Assembly: GCF_020621385.1 (NCBI RefSeq)
Contig: NZ_JAESVA010000010.1
Location: 104,625-168,624 of the forward strand
Length of the DNA: 64,000 nt
DNA from: Acidisoma cellulosilyticum
GTDB taxonomy: Bacteria > Pseudomonadota > Alphaproteobacteria > Acetobacterales > Acetobacteraceae
Direction: 5' to 3'
The position numbers were made by a program, and so were the translations under genes. Below are positions 1 to 8,928 of this stretch, one piece after another; within the stretch, counting starts at the first letter, position 1, and each line of letters opens with the position of its first letter. The notes below the pieces were generated by a model. The model ran no database searches and was not told the DNA's origin. It worked only from the letters and a program-made list of their open reading frames with translations.

Positions 1-130
1 TTGCAATGTAGAGCGCTTCTTTGCGAACTTGGCCGATGAGGTGGATGAGTCAGTGGGGCGTCTATTAGGCGCGCGGACGCTGGCCGAAGCCCTCTCGGAA
101 CTCCGCACCATCGACGCGGAGCGCATATAG
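1..130 (+). CDS. C-terminal tail of an unidentified gene, cut by the window edge
   Basis: An open frame entering from the left edge (reading from base 2) gives 42 residues ending RTLAEALSELRTIDAERI before a TAG at 128-130. I do not recognise the family. The tail is related to a relic on both sides of the IS66 copy (VDESVARLL plus RTLADAL), so a second, broken copy of this gene or gene end sits about 12 kb away. The match supports the reading frame, but the function is unknown. Confidence 0.5.
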   Translation, partial: CNVERFFANLADEVDESVGRLLGARTLAEALSELRTIDAERI

Positions 131-342
131 GAGGGGCGGCACGAACTGCTTCTGTCATCATTCGGGGAGAATGAGGCGTTTCATTTCGTTCGATGCGCCG
201 CCGCCGCATAGCGACTCCCACTGCGTGCAAGCTGGACCAGCCCCGGAGGATCCGCCGTGCAGGCAATTACGGATATTTACGGGACATAACATGCTAACGG
301 CGCCGACATCCTCCAGAATCCACTGGAACTGATGAGGACTAA

Positions 343-768
343 GTGTTGGCCGACCCCCGGGCACCGAGCAGTCAAGATGGATCGTTGCCCGACGCGCAGC
401 GTTCTGAGCAGCTAATCGCAGAACTGCCGCCGCCGATAGCTGCGTTTGTGCGTGCGGCCAATCTGGGTGATCTCCATGCACTGTTGGCGACCTTCGTGGA
501 TGACGCCCTCGTCAACGACCAGCTCCAGGATTACTGGGGCAAAGAGGCGATATCCGCGTGGGCCGCGGGCGATGTCATCGGCGAGCGGTTGACGCTGGCA
601 GTCGTCAAAGCCGTGGAGCACTACGGCCATTGCATTGTCACCGCTCATATCGATGGTTTGTTCGACAAGCGTGGCCTCCCGGACCCTCTGGTTCACGTCT
701 TCTACTTCTCCTCCTTCGGCAGCAAAATTGTGAAACTGATTATCCTGCGAAATCAGTCGGGCATCTGA
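343..768 (+). CDS. NTF2/SnoaL-like small protein
   Basis: This 141-residue protein has the look of a SnoaL-like (NTF2 superfamily) cone-shaped domain: an N-terminal helix pair (ELPPPIAAFVRAANLGDLHALL), then FVDDALVNDQ and the alternating strands VTAHIDGLFD and VHVFYFSSFG. Such proteins often bind or isomerise small hydrophobic ligands, but no catalytic residues can be assigned here. The start is GTG at 343 and the Shine-Dalgarno signal is weak, so the start is uncertain. It stands alone, with about 500 bases of apparently empty DNA after it. Confidence 0.7.
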   Translation: MLADPRAPSSQDGSLPDAQRSEQLIAELPPPIAAFVRAANLGDLHALLATFVDDALVNDQLQDYWGKEAISAWAAGDVIGERLTLAVVKAVEHYGHCIVTAHIDGLFDKRGLPDPLVHVFYFSSFGSKIVKLIILRNQSGI

Positions 769-1300
769 GCAGCACATACTCGACGGGCCGATGCAGGAAG
801 CCGGATCAGGCTGGAGACAACGTCCAGAATATCACGCTTTGTCTGGGCGGCGGGAGGGACACCCCTGTGATCGCCCTGCGGCGCGAGATCAGCGGTCCTC
901 GGCTCGAAGTTGTCTTCGTCTTTGTCGGGGGCACGCCTGACCATGAGGCGTCTGAAATACGATCTGATTTAGCTGTCTTCCATCACAGTGCGTAGACACA
1001 CATCCGGGTGCGGCAAGGGGCGACACCATTAGCCTCGACCACGCGACGGCAATTCGGGGTGTACAAGCAATTTGGTGACCTCTGTTTGAGTTCCTTCGGA
1101 GCTATGGTAGCTTGCGGGGCAGCGAGCGGCGGCGGCACATTTGTGACGAGGCGCGGTGCGCCGTGTTGAAGGTCGCAGGCGGAGTTTACATCAGCTATCG
1201 GTAGCATCTGAACTGTCTTCTGGGGGAGAATGATGAGGCGGAAAGCAAGTGCCTGTCTTTGCGCCTCATTGCGCAATAATTGGCGCCACGGAAAGGCCTG
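769..1300. other. Intergenic stretch with no convincing gene
   Basis: Frames on both strands are open in places, but none has a good ribosome binding site or recognisable protein. The segment must hold the promoter of the large regulator that starts at 1301. No clear sigma-70 box or repeat stands out. Confidence 0.5.
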
Positions 1301-4198
1301 ATGACTTCTGGCGACGTGATTGCATTTGGGTCTTACCGCCTGATCCCGGCGGAGCGCCGGCTCCTTAAAGGGGAGGATGCGGTCAGCGTCGGCAGTCGGG
1401 CCATTGATGTCCTTATTGCGCTCGCGGAATCTGCGGGCGAGGTGGTTGGACAGCGCGAGCTTTTGGCCCGTGCATGGCCAAATGTAATCGTAAGTGACGC
1501 CAGCCTCAGAGTGACAATCGCGGGCCTGCGCAGGGCACTCGGCGATAACGAGGACGTTCGGTACATCGCGAATGTGACAGGGCGAGGCTATTGTTTCGTC
1601 GCCCCTGTCGAGCGGTTGAAAACTCAGTTGGGGTCCCTTCGCCCGGCGGCCGATCCCACCCCGGTCCCGAAGCATAACCTTCCGCCCAGCCTGGTCCGTA
1701 TGGTCGGTCGAGATGACGCGGTCGAAGCTCTGTCGACGCTGCTTGCGTCGCGGCGTTTTGTGAGCCTGGTGGGACCCGGAGGCATGGGCAAGACGACTGT
1801 GGCCGTTTCCGTTGCCCATGCCATGTTGGGCGAGTTTGGCGATGAGGTTTATTTTGTGGACCTCGTCGCTGTGACGGACGCGTCGCTTGTTGCGAGCGTC
1901 GTTGCAAGGGTGTTAGGCGCATTTGGACAGGAGCAAGATCCCCTGCCCGGTCTCCTTGCCTTTCTCGACGGACGCCGGCTTCTACTGGTGCTTGATAACT
2001 GTGAACACGTCATCGACGCGGCTGCGTCGCTGGCGGAACGCCTCCACCGCGATGCCCCGCATGTGCACATCCTCACGACGAGCCGAGAGGCGTTGCGGGT
2101 GGAAGGCGAACACGTCTACCTGCTAACGCCGTTGGGCTCTCCGGTCGCGAGGGAGGGCCTTACCGCGGCCGAAGCGCTGGCGTCGCCCGCTGTGCAGTTG
2201 TTCATGGAACGTGCTTTCGCAAGTGGGCATCACCTGGCGCTTACAGACCCCGATGCAGCGACCGTGGCGACCATGTGCGGCCGACTGGATGGCATAGCGC
2301 TTGCGATTGAGCTTGCAGCAAGCCGGGTCGGCGCCTACGGGCTCCAGGCAACGGCCGACCTGCTGAGCAATCGATTCAAGCTTCTTTGGCAGGGTCGTCG
2401 AAGCGCTCCCCCGCGTCACCAGACCCTGACGGCCATGCTGGATTGGAGCTTCAATCTTTTGTCGGCCCGAGACCGGCGCGTGCTCGGCTCGCTCTCGGTT
2501 TTCATTGGGCCGTTCACGCTTGAGGCGGCTCAGGCGGTGGCGGCTGATGAGCGGACCGAGGCTATGGAGGTTGCGGACGCGACTACCAGCTTGATCGATA
2601 AGTCACTCATTTCGGTGGTATCGATTGATGGCGCCACCCACTATCGATTGCTCGATTCGACACTGGCTTTCGCCGCCGAAAAACTCGCCTCCACCGCTGA
2701 GGCGGCCGCCGTCGCCAAGCGTCACGCTCTTTATTACACGAAGTATCTCTCGCAAAATTTCGGCCGGGACGCTGAACACTCGGGTACAGGCATAACGGTA
2801 GGTCAGCCGTACATAGGCACCATCCGCACGGCTCTGGAGTGGAGTTTTTCAGCATCAGGAGACGTGGCGATCGGCGTGCGCCTTGCGGCAGCGGTTGCAC
2901 CCTTGTTCTTTGAGGTTTCCTCGATCGTTGAATGCGTTCGCTGGTGCGATCGGGGCCTGGCCGTCCTTCCCGATAGCGATGTAGGAACTGCTGCCCAATT
3001 GACGCTTTTGTCTTTCTCGGCGGCTTCAACGATGTTCACCCGCGGCAACAGCGATAAAGTGCGCAGCTCTCTCGAGGAAGCATTGAGTTTGGCTGAGAAG
3101 CTCAATGATCAGCGTTACCAGATGCACCTTCTCGTGGGCCTGAGCATCTTCTCGAGCCGCATTGGCGATTTCGTCAGTACGTTGACGGCCGCGCAACGCG
3201 GCTTCACCGTCACCCAGGCGATCGGCGCGCCGGGCGTGGTCGCCACGGGTGAATCAGTGCTCGGCGTCGCCTACCACCTGGCCGGAGACCAGGTGGAAGC
3301 CCGGCGTCACTGTGAACGCGGCTTGGCGCAAGCCGAGGTTGCCGGTGCCGCGCAAGTCTTCTTCTTTGGCTACGATCATGAGGTTCGCGCGCTGATCGCG
3401 CTCGCGCGCTGTTACTGGCTAATGGGATTGCCGGATCGCGCCGCCAGCACGGCGTGGCGCGCGATCGAGGTGGCCAGTGAGCGTGACCACCCGATTAATC
3501 TGTGCATGACACTGATCTATACTTCGACGGTATTTCTCTGGCGCGGCGACCTCGATGAGGCGCAGCGGCTGATCCAGCGTCTCACAACGCATGCCGCGCG
3601 GCATTCTCTCGGCCCTTACCGCAGCGCCGGCTTGGCCTTGAGCGGTGAACTGTGCATTGCCCGCGGCGATCTAGCGGCGGGCGTGGAACTTTTGCGGCAA
3701 GGTCTCGCAGTTTTGCAAGCGGAGAAACACCACGCCTTAACGCCCGCACTCCATGCGACGTTGGCTGAGGGCCTCATGAACGTCGGCCAGATCGATGAGG
3801 CGGCGGAGGTAGCCGAAGCCGGGCTGCGTCTCAGCCGGGCTTTCGGCGAAACCTTGAACGTACCCGAGCTGCTGAGAGTGCGCGGGGAGATATGGCTCCG
3901 TACGTCGCCGGCGGATTTGGACGCCGCTGAGCAGGCATTTCAACGCTCGCTGGCGCAGGCCAAGGCGCAACGCGCTCTCAGCCTTGAATTGCGCTCGGCG
4001 ATAAGTCTTTCGCGGTTGTGGTCCAGCCAAGGCAGATCCGAGGACGCTGCCGACCTGCTTGACGGCCTCTACACACAGTTTGCCGAAGGACGGCAGACAG
4101 CGGACTTGAGACTTGCGGGTCAAGTCCTATCTGAACTCAGGTGCAGCCGCGCTGGTCATGTTCCAGCTTCAGGCCCGGCCCTGGCGGCGGGCGTGTAG
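1301..4198 (+). CDS. Large transcriptional regulator: winged helix, NTPase and TPR domains
   Basis: This protein of about 965 residues has three parts. Residues 1-100 form an OmpR/PhoB-type winged helix (VSVGSRAIDVLIALAES, SLRVTIAGLRRALGD, GRGYCFVAPV). Next comes an NTPase domain with a P-loop GPGGMGKTT near residue 156, a Walker B-like LLLVLDNCEH and TTSREALRV. A long helical C-terminus from about residue 560 looks like TPR repeats. This is the AfsR/SARP- or MalT-like STAND architecture, in which ligand or protein binding drives ATP-dependent activation of transcription. An in-frame TTG lies 21 bases upstream, but ATG 1301 is preferred. It is monocistronic and converges on the hydrolase gene. 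Targets are unknown. Confidence 0.85.
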   Translation: MTSGDVIAFGSYRLIPAERRLLKGEDAVSVGSRAIDVLIALAESAGEVVGQRELLARAWPNVIVSDASLRVTIAGLRRALGDNEDVRYIANVTGRGYCFVAPVERLKTQLGSLRPAADPTPVPKHNLPPSLVRMVGRDDAVEALSTLLASRRFVSLVGPGGMGKTTVAVSVAHAMLGEFGDEVYFVDLVAVTDASLVASVVARVLGAFGQEQDPLPGLLAFLDGRRLLLVLDNCEHVIDAAASLAERLHRDAPHVHILTTSREALRVEGEHVYLLTPLGSPVAREGLTAAEALASPAVQLFMERAFASGHHLALTDPDAATVATMCGRLDGIALAIELAASRVGAYGLQATADLLSNRFKLLWQGRRSAPPRHQTLTAMLDWSFNLLSARDRRVLGSLSVFIGPFTLEAAQAVAADERTEAMEVADATTSLIDKSLISVVSIDGATHYRLLDSTLAFAAEKLASTAEAAAVAKRHALYYTKYLSQNFGRDAEHSGTGITVGQPYIGTIRTALEWSFSASGDVAIGVRLAAAVAPLFFEVSSIVECVRWCDRGLAVLPDSDVGTAAQLTLLSFSAASTMFTRGNSDKVRSSLEEALSLAEKLNDQRYQMHLLVGLSIFSSRIGDFVSTLTAAQRGFTVTQAIGAPGVVATGESVLGVAYHLAGDQVEARRHCERGLAQAEVAGAAQVFFFGYDHEVRALIALARCYWLMGLPDRAASTAWRAIEVASERDHPINLCMTLIYTSTVFLWRGDLDEAQRLIQRLTTHAARHSLGPYRSAGLALSGELCIARGDLAAGVELLRQGLAVLQAEKHHALTPALHATLAEGLMNVGQIDEAAEVAEAGLRLSRAFGETLNVPELLRVRGEIWLRTSPADLDAAEQAFQRSLAQAKAQRALSLELRSAISLSRLWSSQGRSEDAADLLDGLYTQFAEGRQTADLRLAGQVLSELRCSRAGHVPASGPALAAGV

Positions 4199-4291
4199 GA
4201 AGCCCAGACGAACTCAATTACGTCTCCCCATTGTTGACGAAAACATGCAACGGGGACGGATCCAGTTTTGGCCCTGCGAGCCGACGTGAAG

Positions 4292-4308
4292 GGAGGGAGC
4301 CCTCCTTT
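4292..4308. terminator. Possible terminator between convergent genes
   Basis: GGAGGG and CCCTCC face each other around a two-base centre and are followed by TTT. The position between the ends of the regulator and the hydrolase gene suits a shared terminator, but the loop is tight, so the call is weak. Confidence 0.4.
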
Positions 4309-5219
4309 CACTGCCGATTTAAGCTCTCATTCTCCCTTTGCGGCCTCTTCGATGAGCGCGGCGATAGACTGCGGATGTGAGACCATGGATGCGTGGCTCG
4401 ACGGTACCGTAATGGTCGTGGCGTGCATGCGTTGGGCGAACATTGCTTCGGCCTGCGACGGAATCATGAGATCGTTGGCCGAGATCGCGTAGTAGTCCGG
4501 CTTGTCATGCCAGGCGGCGATCGTCGGAACGGCACCGAAGGCGGCTGCGGCGATCGGCTTTTGCTTCTTGGCCATTGCCTCGCCTTCGGCGGCCGGGATG
4601 TCGCCGACGAAGACATGCGCGTAGGCGGTGGGGTCAATCGACAGGAAGCCCTTGCCGTCCGGATGGACCGCCTTCAGACCTTCAGTCGGTGGCCCGCCGC
4701 TCGTGAGAGCTTGGAGCGTTTCACCCTTGTCCGGTGCGAAGGCCGCGACATAGACCAGCGCCTTGACCTTGGGAATGTCCCCAGCTTCGCCGATCACCAC
4801 GCCGCCCCAGGAATGGCCGACCAGGATGGTCGAGCCCTTTTGGGCGTCCAGCACTTTCTGGGTGGCGGCGACATCGGCCTCAAGCGAGGTCATCGGGATA
4901 TCGACCTCGGTAACCTTGAAACCCTTGGCGCGCAGCAGGTGCGCAACCTTGTCCCAGCTTGATTTGTCGGCGAAAGCGCCCGGTACAAGCACCACGTTGT
5001 GGGCGGTGGCGGCCGAGGCGGCGATGGGAGCGGCCATGGTTAAAACCGTTGCAAGAGCGGCGGCGGCGGAAAGCATTCTCATTGGGCTATCCTTTCGATA
5101 GCGATCAAGCCGTAAGATCAAAGGAGTTCTGATTCGTGGGCTCGTCGCTAACAGCTATTCGGGGCTCCACAAAAGCGTGCATTGTCCGGTGATTGTGGAT
5201 CCTGAAGGAGCCCTCCTTT
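4296..5219. repeat. Pair of 13-bp direct repeats flanking the hydrolase gene
   Basis: GGAGCCCTCCTTT occurs at 4296-4308 and again at 5207-5219, just outside both ends of the hydrolase gene. Similarity extends a few bases beyond each copy. Each copy can also form a short hairpin with a T-run, so they may simply be related terminators. They could instead mark the edges of an inserted segment. Confidence 0.45.
4327..5082 (-). CDS. Secreted alpha/beta hydrolase
   Basis: This 251-residue protein starts with a signal peptide (positively charged start, hydrophobic run, ASA-A cleavage site near residue 25). It then shows an alpha/beta-hydrolase fold: oxyanion loop LVPGAF, nucleophile elbow GHSWGG with Ser91, a probable acid in ANDLMIP, and a C-terminal SSHASM with His230. 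The family (AB_hydrolase_6 type, esterase/EstC-like) acts on small esters or amides, but the substrate cannot be read. ATG 5082 is chosen because AAAGGAT lies just upstream and it starts the signal peptide; an in-frame start 39 bases earlier would spoil it. It should work in the periplasm. Copies of GGAGCCCTCCTTT flank the gene. Confidence 0.85.
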   Translation of the reverse strand: MRMLSAAAALATVLTMAAPIAASAATAHNVVLVPGAFADKSSWDKVAHLLRAKGFKVTEVDIPMTSLEADVAATQKVLDAQKGSTILVGHSWGGVVIGEAGDIPKVKALVYVAAFAPDKGETLQALTSGGPPTEGLKAVHPDGKGFLSIDPTAYAHVFVGDIPAAEGEAMAKKQKPIAAAAFGAVPTIAAWHDKPDYYAISANDLMIPSQAEAMFAQRMHATTITVPSSHASMVSHPQSIAALIEEAAKGE

Positions 5220-5457
5220 TTGCTGAAAACTCTCCGCTACGCGAGTTGTCCGGTGTAAAGCCGCGTCATGTATTGTAAGGGCAAAACTCTCAAGTTTCGT
5301 CCACCCAGCCAGAGTGATCAAGGTTCTGACGACAACCGATCGCGTCACGATCGAGGGCGTGACACGGCCAACATCGACGGAATGTCCTGACCGCCGCGGA
5401 TCACACGCTGCTGGGGCGCTTTGCCGCAAGCCTACGGTGCGATTTTGAGGCCATCAA

Positions 5458-5494
5458 ACCGGCACTGGCAGTCCCTTGGACTGCCAGTGCCGGT
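5458..5494. repeat. Perfect 17-bp palindrome with a 3-base loop
   Basis: Arm one (5458-5474, beginning ACCGGCACTG) and arm two (5478-5494, ending CAGTGCCGGT) are exact reverse complements around CTT. No T-run follows, so it is not a typical terminator. The right arm runs straight into the ISL3 transposase remnant at 5493-5591, so the left arm looks like an inverted copy of transposase sequence made at a breakpoint. The rest of the interval 5083-5457 holds no supported gene. Confidence 0.75.
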
Positions 5495-5591
5495 CGAAGG
5501 CCACGTCAGTCGCGTCACAATGCTCAAGCGCACGATGTATGGCCGCGCTGGAGTCGGTTTGCTGCGTGTACGCGTTCTGAACGCGTCCTGA
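5493..5591 (+). pseudogene. ISL3-family transposase remnant (C-terminal end)
   Basis: Translation gives VEGHVSRVTMLKRTMYGRAG followed by VGLLRVRVLNAS and a stop. The VEG..R...LKR.MYGRAGF.LL..RVL pattern is the usual last 30 residues of ISL3-family (IS204/IS1001/IS1165) transposases. Nothing upstream encodes the rest of the protein, so this is a fragment. A second fragment lies at 6582-6689 in the same orientation. Confidence 0.75.
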
Positions 5592-5622
5592 GGCGAAACA
5601 GCACGCAGAATGCGGGACCCGC

Positions 5623-6189
5623 CTATGAGGCGACGCTTGGATCCGAGGTCTTTTCCAGACTTGTCAGCATAAAATCCATCCCGTTAGCCATGTCCTGCAC
5701 GTTCGGCCCTCCATTCGCGGTGCCGGCGCTGTAGCCCATGAGTTCGACTCCATCAGGCAGGGAGTCGTACATGCCGACCGCTCCACTCTCGCCACTCGAC
5801 GCGGTCGGACTTTCATTCTCAGAACTGGAAGGCGTACCAGCCGACGACGCGCTACCGCCGGTCATTCCCGTTTCCCAGTCTTGAACCTGCTCTTCGACGC
5901 TCTTCGCCATTTGTTGTACTTGGCCGCTGCTGACGGGGGACAACGCGACGACCCCGATTGTGATTCCATTCGATAGATGAGCGGCAAAGGCGGCAGAAGG
6001 ATCGGAAAGGTTTACAGGAAAGCCCGTACCTGTCGCAGCACTTGACGAGGATGACGCCTGCCCGGCGTCCTGAAGATCCTTCAACCAATCGGCAAATGTC
6101 GCGGCAGCGTCGGAGTCGGTGTTTTGAGGCTGTGAGACGGAAGAATTGGCCGCTCCGGTACTGGACGCAGAAGTCGCACTTACAGACAT
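5623..6189 (-). CDS. Ser/Ala-rich protein of unknown function
   Basis: This 188-residue protein is rich in serine, alanine, threonine and glycine, with a low-complexity first third (SVSATSASSTGAANSS) and another Ser-rich stretch before the C-terminus (GGSASSAGTPSSSENES). No signal peptide, membrane helix or known motif is visible. The start at 6189 follows a GAGGAC-like Shine-Dalgarno sequence. It lies between two ISL3 remnants, so it may have been carried or stranded by transposition. I do not recognise it. The composition resembles surface or secreted proteins, but that is only a guess. Confidence 0.55.
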   Translation of the reverse strand: MSVSATSASSTGAANSSVSQPQNTDSDAAATFADWLKDLQDAGQASSSSSAATGTGFPVNLSDPSAAFAAHLSNGITIGVVALSPVSSGQVQQMAKSVEEQVQDWETGMTGGSASSAGTPSSSENESPTASSGESGAVGMYDSLPDGVELMGYSAGTANGGPNVQDMANGMDFMLTSLEKTSDPSVAS

Positions 6190-6581
6190 CGCTTGTTGTC
6201 CTCAGAGATGAGATGTGAGCTGGAACGCAAGATAGATGCCAATGGTTTAGCTTGAGAATTGGAGGGTTTTAGAGCGTCCGAGGCGTTGAAGGATCGGCAG
6301 ATTTTGCCAAGCCGGCAGGGGTTGCCGAGTGGCGGCACGGATTGCCGAGTGGCTGTCGCCTCCGTGGCCACGATGCTCCCCACCTCCGGTTCGCATCATT
6401 CCGACTTATTCCATGCCATCGTGTAGGAGGCGCACCAGGGCACGTCGGCGGCTGGCCTCCTTACGCGGCAACCGGAACCAGGGATCGTTCCCGTCTGACT
6501 TCTGAAGTTCTTCTTGGCACTTCCGCCGTCTTACATTTTCGAAATTTCCGAAGACACACGATCTGCGGCGACGAGAAGGGC
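6190..6581. other. Intergenic stretch with no supported gene
   Basis: I see no gene here. A short direct repeat of TTGCCGAGTGGC occurs twice near 6330-6355. The right part probably contains decayed ISL3 sequence upstream of the recognisable transposase tail at 6582. Confidence 0.4.
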
Positions 6582-6689
6582 AGCAGTCCGGTCGAAGGCC
6601 AGATCTGCCGTATCAAGGTGCCGGAGCGCACGATGTATGGTCGCGTCGGATTCGAACTGCTTCAAGCGTGGGTTGTGAAAGCAGCATAG
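6582..6689 (+). pseudogene. Second ISL3-family transposase remnant (C-terminal end)
   Basis: The frame reads SSPVEGQICRIKVPERTMYG, then RVGFELLQAWVVKAA and a stop. It matches the ISL3 C-terminal pattern and resembles the fragment at 5493-5591, but has diverged (IKVPERTMYGRV instead of TMLKRTMYGRA). The DNA after both stops is also alike (CAGCACGCA then GCGGGA), as expected for the ends of related elements. No intact transposase is present. Confidence 0.7.
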
Positions 6690-6912
6690 GATGCGGACAG
6701 CACGCAAAGCGCGGGAGACCCAGTTTCACTCCGGCATCAAAACCTTGGTGGCTGAAGGCGCCCGATCCTGATCACCGTTGATGCCGCCCCTTGCGTCCCG
6801 GGCCGGCATCGCCAGGCTCTCCGTGGGCCGACTTACGCTCAGCCCATCAACATTTTGCACCCTGTAACAGCACTTAACTATCCCCACACCGCGTGGAGTG
6901 TGAGGTTAGGGT

Positions 6913-7218
6913 GTGGTGGAGCGAGCAGCGCGAAGAACTAGCGGGATCGTCTCGGTAATGTTCGGAGCGCGGACAGCAGGAGTGAAGGCAATCAGGTACC
7001 GCCATGGAGAGGCGAAATGTCTCTTATTCTCGCCCTTCGGGAGACTTCATGGCCTTGCGCCGCGTACTGTCGCCGCCTTTGACATCAAAGATGTCAGGGG
7101 CGCCGCCACGCAAATCGTCCAAAACCATCAATACGTGACCGTGCCCTTCCTTGCAGACGAGATCGCGCCCGTCGTGTCTGCTGGAGAGGAATGGATCTAT
7201 CAGGAGACACGCCCATGA
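6913..7218 (+). CDS. Doubtful open frame upstream of the DUF4126 gene
   Basis: The frame encodes up to 101 residues. Its second half (from about 7040) has the GC-rich third positions of a real gene and ends in an ATGA overlap with the next gene, which suggests translational coupling. The first half has poor codon bias. It may be the end of a longer broken gene, or spurious. The sequence is not recognised. Confidence 0.3.
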   Translation: MVERAARRTSGIVSVMFGARTAGVKAIRYRHGEAKCLLFSPFGRLHGLAPRTVAAFDIKDVRGAATQIVQNHQYVTVPFLADEIAPVVSAGEEWIYQETRP

Positions 7219-7676
7219 TATTCTTGCTTGCTCTTTTGATTGGCGTGGTGGCCGGCTTGCGCGCCATGCTGGCGCCAACCGCCGTCAGTTGGGCAGCCCA
7301 TTTGGGCGTGATCAACCTGTCAGGCACCTGGCTGGCGTTCCTCGGCTACCATTGGACACCATGGATCCTCAGCGTTGCCGCCATTGCCGAATTGGTGACG
7401 GATCAACTTCCCTCTACGCCCAGTCGTAAAGTGCCCCCACAGTTCGGCGGAAGGATCGTCATGGGTGCCTTGAGCGGGGCCGCGATCGCTGCTCCGTCAG
7501 GCGCTTGGATCGGTGGTGCAGTGGCCGGGATCGTCGGCGCGGTCGCCGGCACCTTTGGTGGGGCGGCAGGGCGGGCGCGCCTGGCCGCCGCCTTCGGCAA
7601 GGACCGACCGGCTGCATTCATTGAAGATGCTGTGGCCTTTCTCGGCGCCGCCCTGATCCTCGTCTTGGCAATGTAA
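7215..7676 (+). CDS. DUF4126-family membrane protein
   Basis: This 153-residue integral membrane protein has about four hydrophobic helices (MIFLLALLIGVVAGLRAMLAP, then WLAFLGYHWTPWILSVAAIA, a glycine/alanine-rich pair GAWIGGAVAGIVGAVAGTFGG, and FLGAALILVLAM). The pattern GLRAM.AP.AVSWAA and AELVTDQLP.TPSR matches the DUF4126 family, whose function is unknown. ATG 7215 has AGGAG at 7202-7206 with 8-base spacing, better than the ATG at 7191. It overlaps the preceding doubtful frame by ATGA. Confidence 0.75.
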   Translation: MIFLLALLIGVVAGLRAMLAPTAVSWAAHLGVINLSGTWLAFLGYHWTPWILSVAAIAELVTDQLPSTPSRKVPPQFGGRIVMGALSGAAIAAPSGAWIGGAVAGIVGAVAGTFGGAAGRARLAAAFGKDRPAAFIEDAVAFLGAALILVLAM

Positions 7677-7865
7677 CTCAAGATGGTCGAGGTCACTGCT
7701 CGCGTCCACGGGGACCACTCCTTTGAGCAGCTCAGCCGACTTTAACAGAATGTGACCAGCGCTTACTGCCGATAACAATCCACAGGACAAAATGCGAGCT
7801 AGTTGATTGGGCCGGCACGCTCTCACGGTGCCGGCCACCCCACGTAGCATGATAGGGAGGCCAAA

Positions 7866-8327
7866 ATGACCGCACTCGTTCCACCATTCACCCACGAAAC
7901 CGCCGCTGCAAAAGTCAGGGGCGCAGAAGACGGCTGGAACAGCCGAGATCCGCAACGGGTCTCCCTCGTCTACACGGAGAATAGTTACTGGCGGAATCGG
8001 GCCGAATTCATAAATGGCCGGAGCGAGATCATCTCGTTCCTCACGCGCAAATGGAACAAGGAACTGGATTATCGGCTGATAAAGGAACTGTGGGCTTTTA
8101 CCGATAATCGGATCGCGGTCCGCTTTGCTTATGAATGGCATGATGATGCCAACAACTGGTTCCGCTCCTATGGAAACGAAAATTGGGAGTTCGACTCAGC
8201 CGGCCTGATGCAGCGTCGGCTTGCTTGCATCAATGACCTCCCAATTAAGGAAGCTGATCGGAAGTTCCATTGGCCCCAGGGACGCAGGCCGGATGATCAT
8301 CCCAGCCTTTCGGACCTGGGCCTCTAA
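7866..8327 (+). CDS. DUF1348-family NTF2-like protein
   Basis: The 153 residues include the signature run of DUF1348 proteins: [79 protein letters not shown] and [13 protein letters not shown]. The family adopts an NTF2-like fold and has no proven activity. The start has AGGGAGG just upstream. The length is normal, so it appears intact. It stands alone, before a long gene-poor stretch. Confidence 0.9.
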   Translation: MTALVPPFTHETAAAKVRGAEDGWNSRDPQRVSLVYTENSYWRNRAEFINGRSEIISFLTRKWNKELDYRLIKELWAFTDNRIAVRFAYEWHDDANNWFRSYGNENWEFDSAGLMQRRLACINDLPIKEADRKFHWPQGRRPDDHPSLSDLGL

Positions 8328-8767
8328 CGGCCTGTCTCTAAACGATGCTAGAACGGCTCATTTCGGCTCCAATCTGCCAGGGACTCAATGTCCGCTCTCC
8401 CAGGGAGCTTATGCGGGACCGGACAGGCGGAAAACCACCCCTCGTCCGGAGTGTTGATTGGCATGGGCGTGCGTCATCCTCGTCGGTTGAGCAGGACAGA
8501 CGCTGTGGCGTAGCCCGTTTTGGTTGCCGGTCGGCGACATCCTCCCTTGCGGGAGCGCCACCTTACCCGGGAGGCAGGTTGGCGTCGGGCGTCAGTCCAA
8601 CTCATGGTGTCGGGCTGTTCCTAGCCGACTCCGGCCCGTGTGACAATGTGGCACCAGCTGCGCGCGGTCGGTGGCGGCTTAACATACGGAATGGTAGATT
8701 GCGGTTTATCGTCGGCACGGGCAGATCGACGCAATCCTCCATCAATTTTTCGCAAACGAGGGGCCAT
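8328..8767. other. Gene-poor stretch before the split membrane-protein gene
   Basis: No supported coding sequence. Some GC-rich inverted segments (for example CCTCCCTTGCGGGAG near 8540) could fold, but there is no complete terminator or recognised RNA. The promoter of the gene split by the IS3 element is probably at the right end. Confidence 0.4.
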
Positions 8768-8928
8768 ATGTCGAACGGGCTGGGAAGGACCGTGGTCATG
8801 CTAATTGGCGTGGCTCAATGGATTTATGCGTTTATTCTCTCGGTTTGCGTAGGCATGGCCAATAACGACGAGAGCCCTAACTTACGAATCAGTTTTCATA
8901 CTGGCAAGCCCCCGATGACTGGTCCACT

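Noticed and set aside
21..30. TTGCGAAC at the left edge of the window
   Set aside because: It codes for FAN in an open frame and lacks the CCG part of the leader motif.
558..995. Open frame overlapping the end of the NTF2-like gene
   Set aside because: It lies in another frame of a supported gene and has no start signal or recognisable protein.
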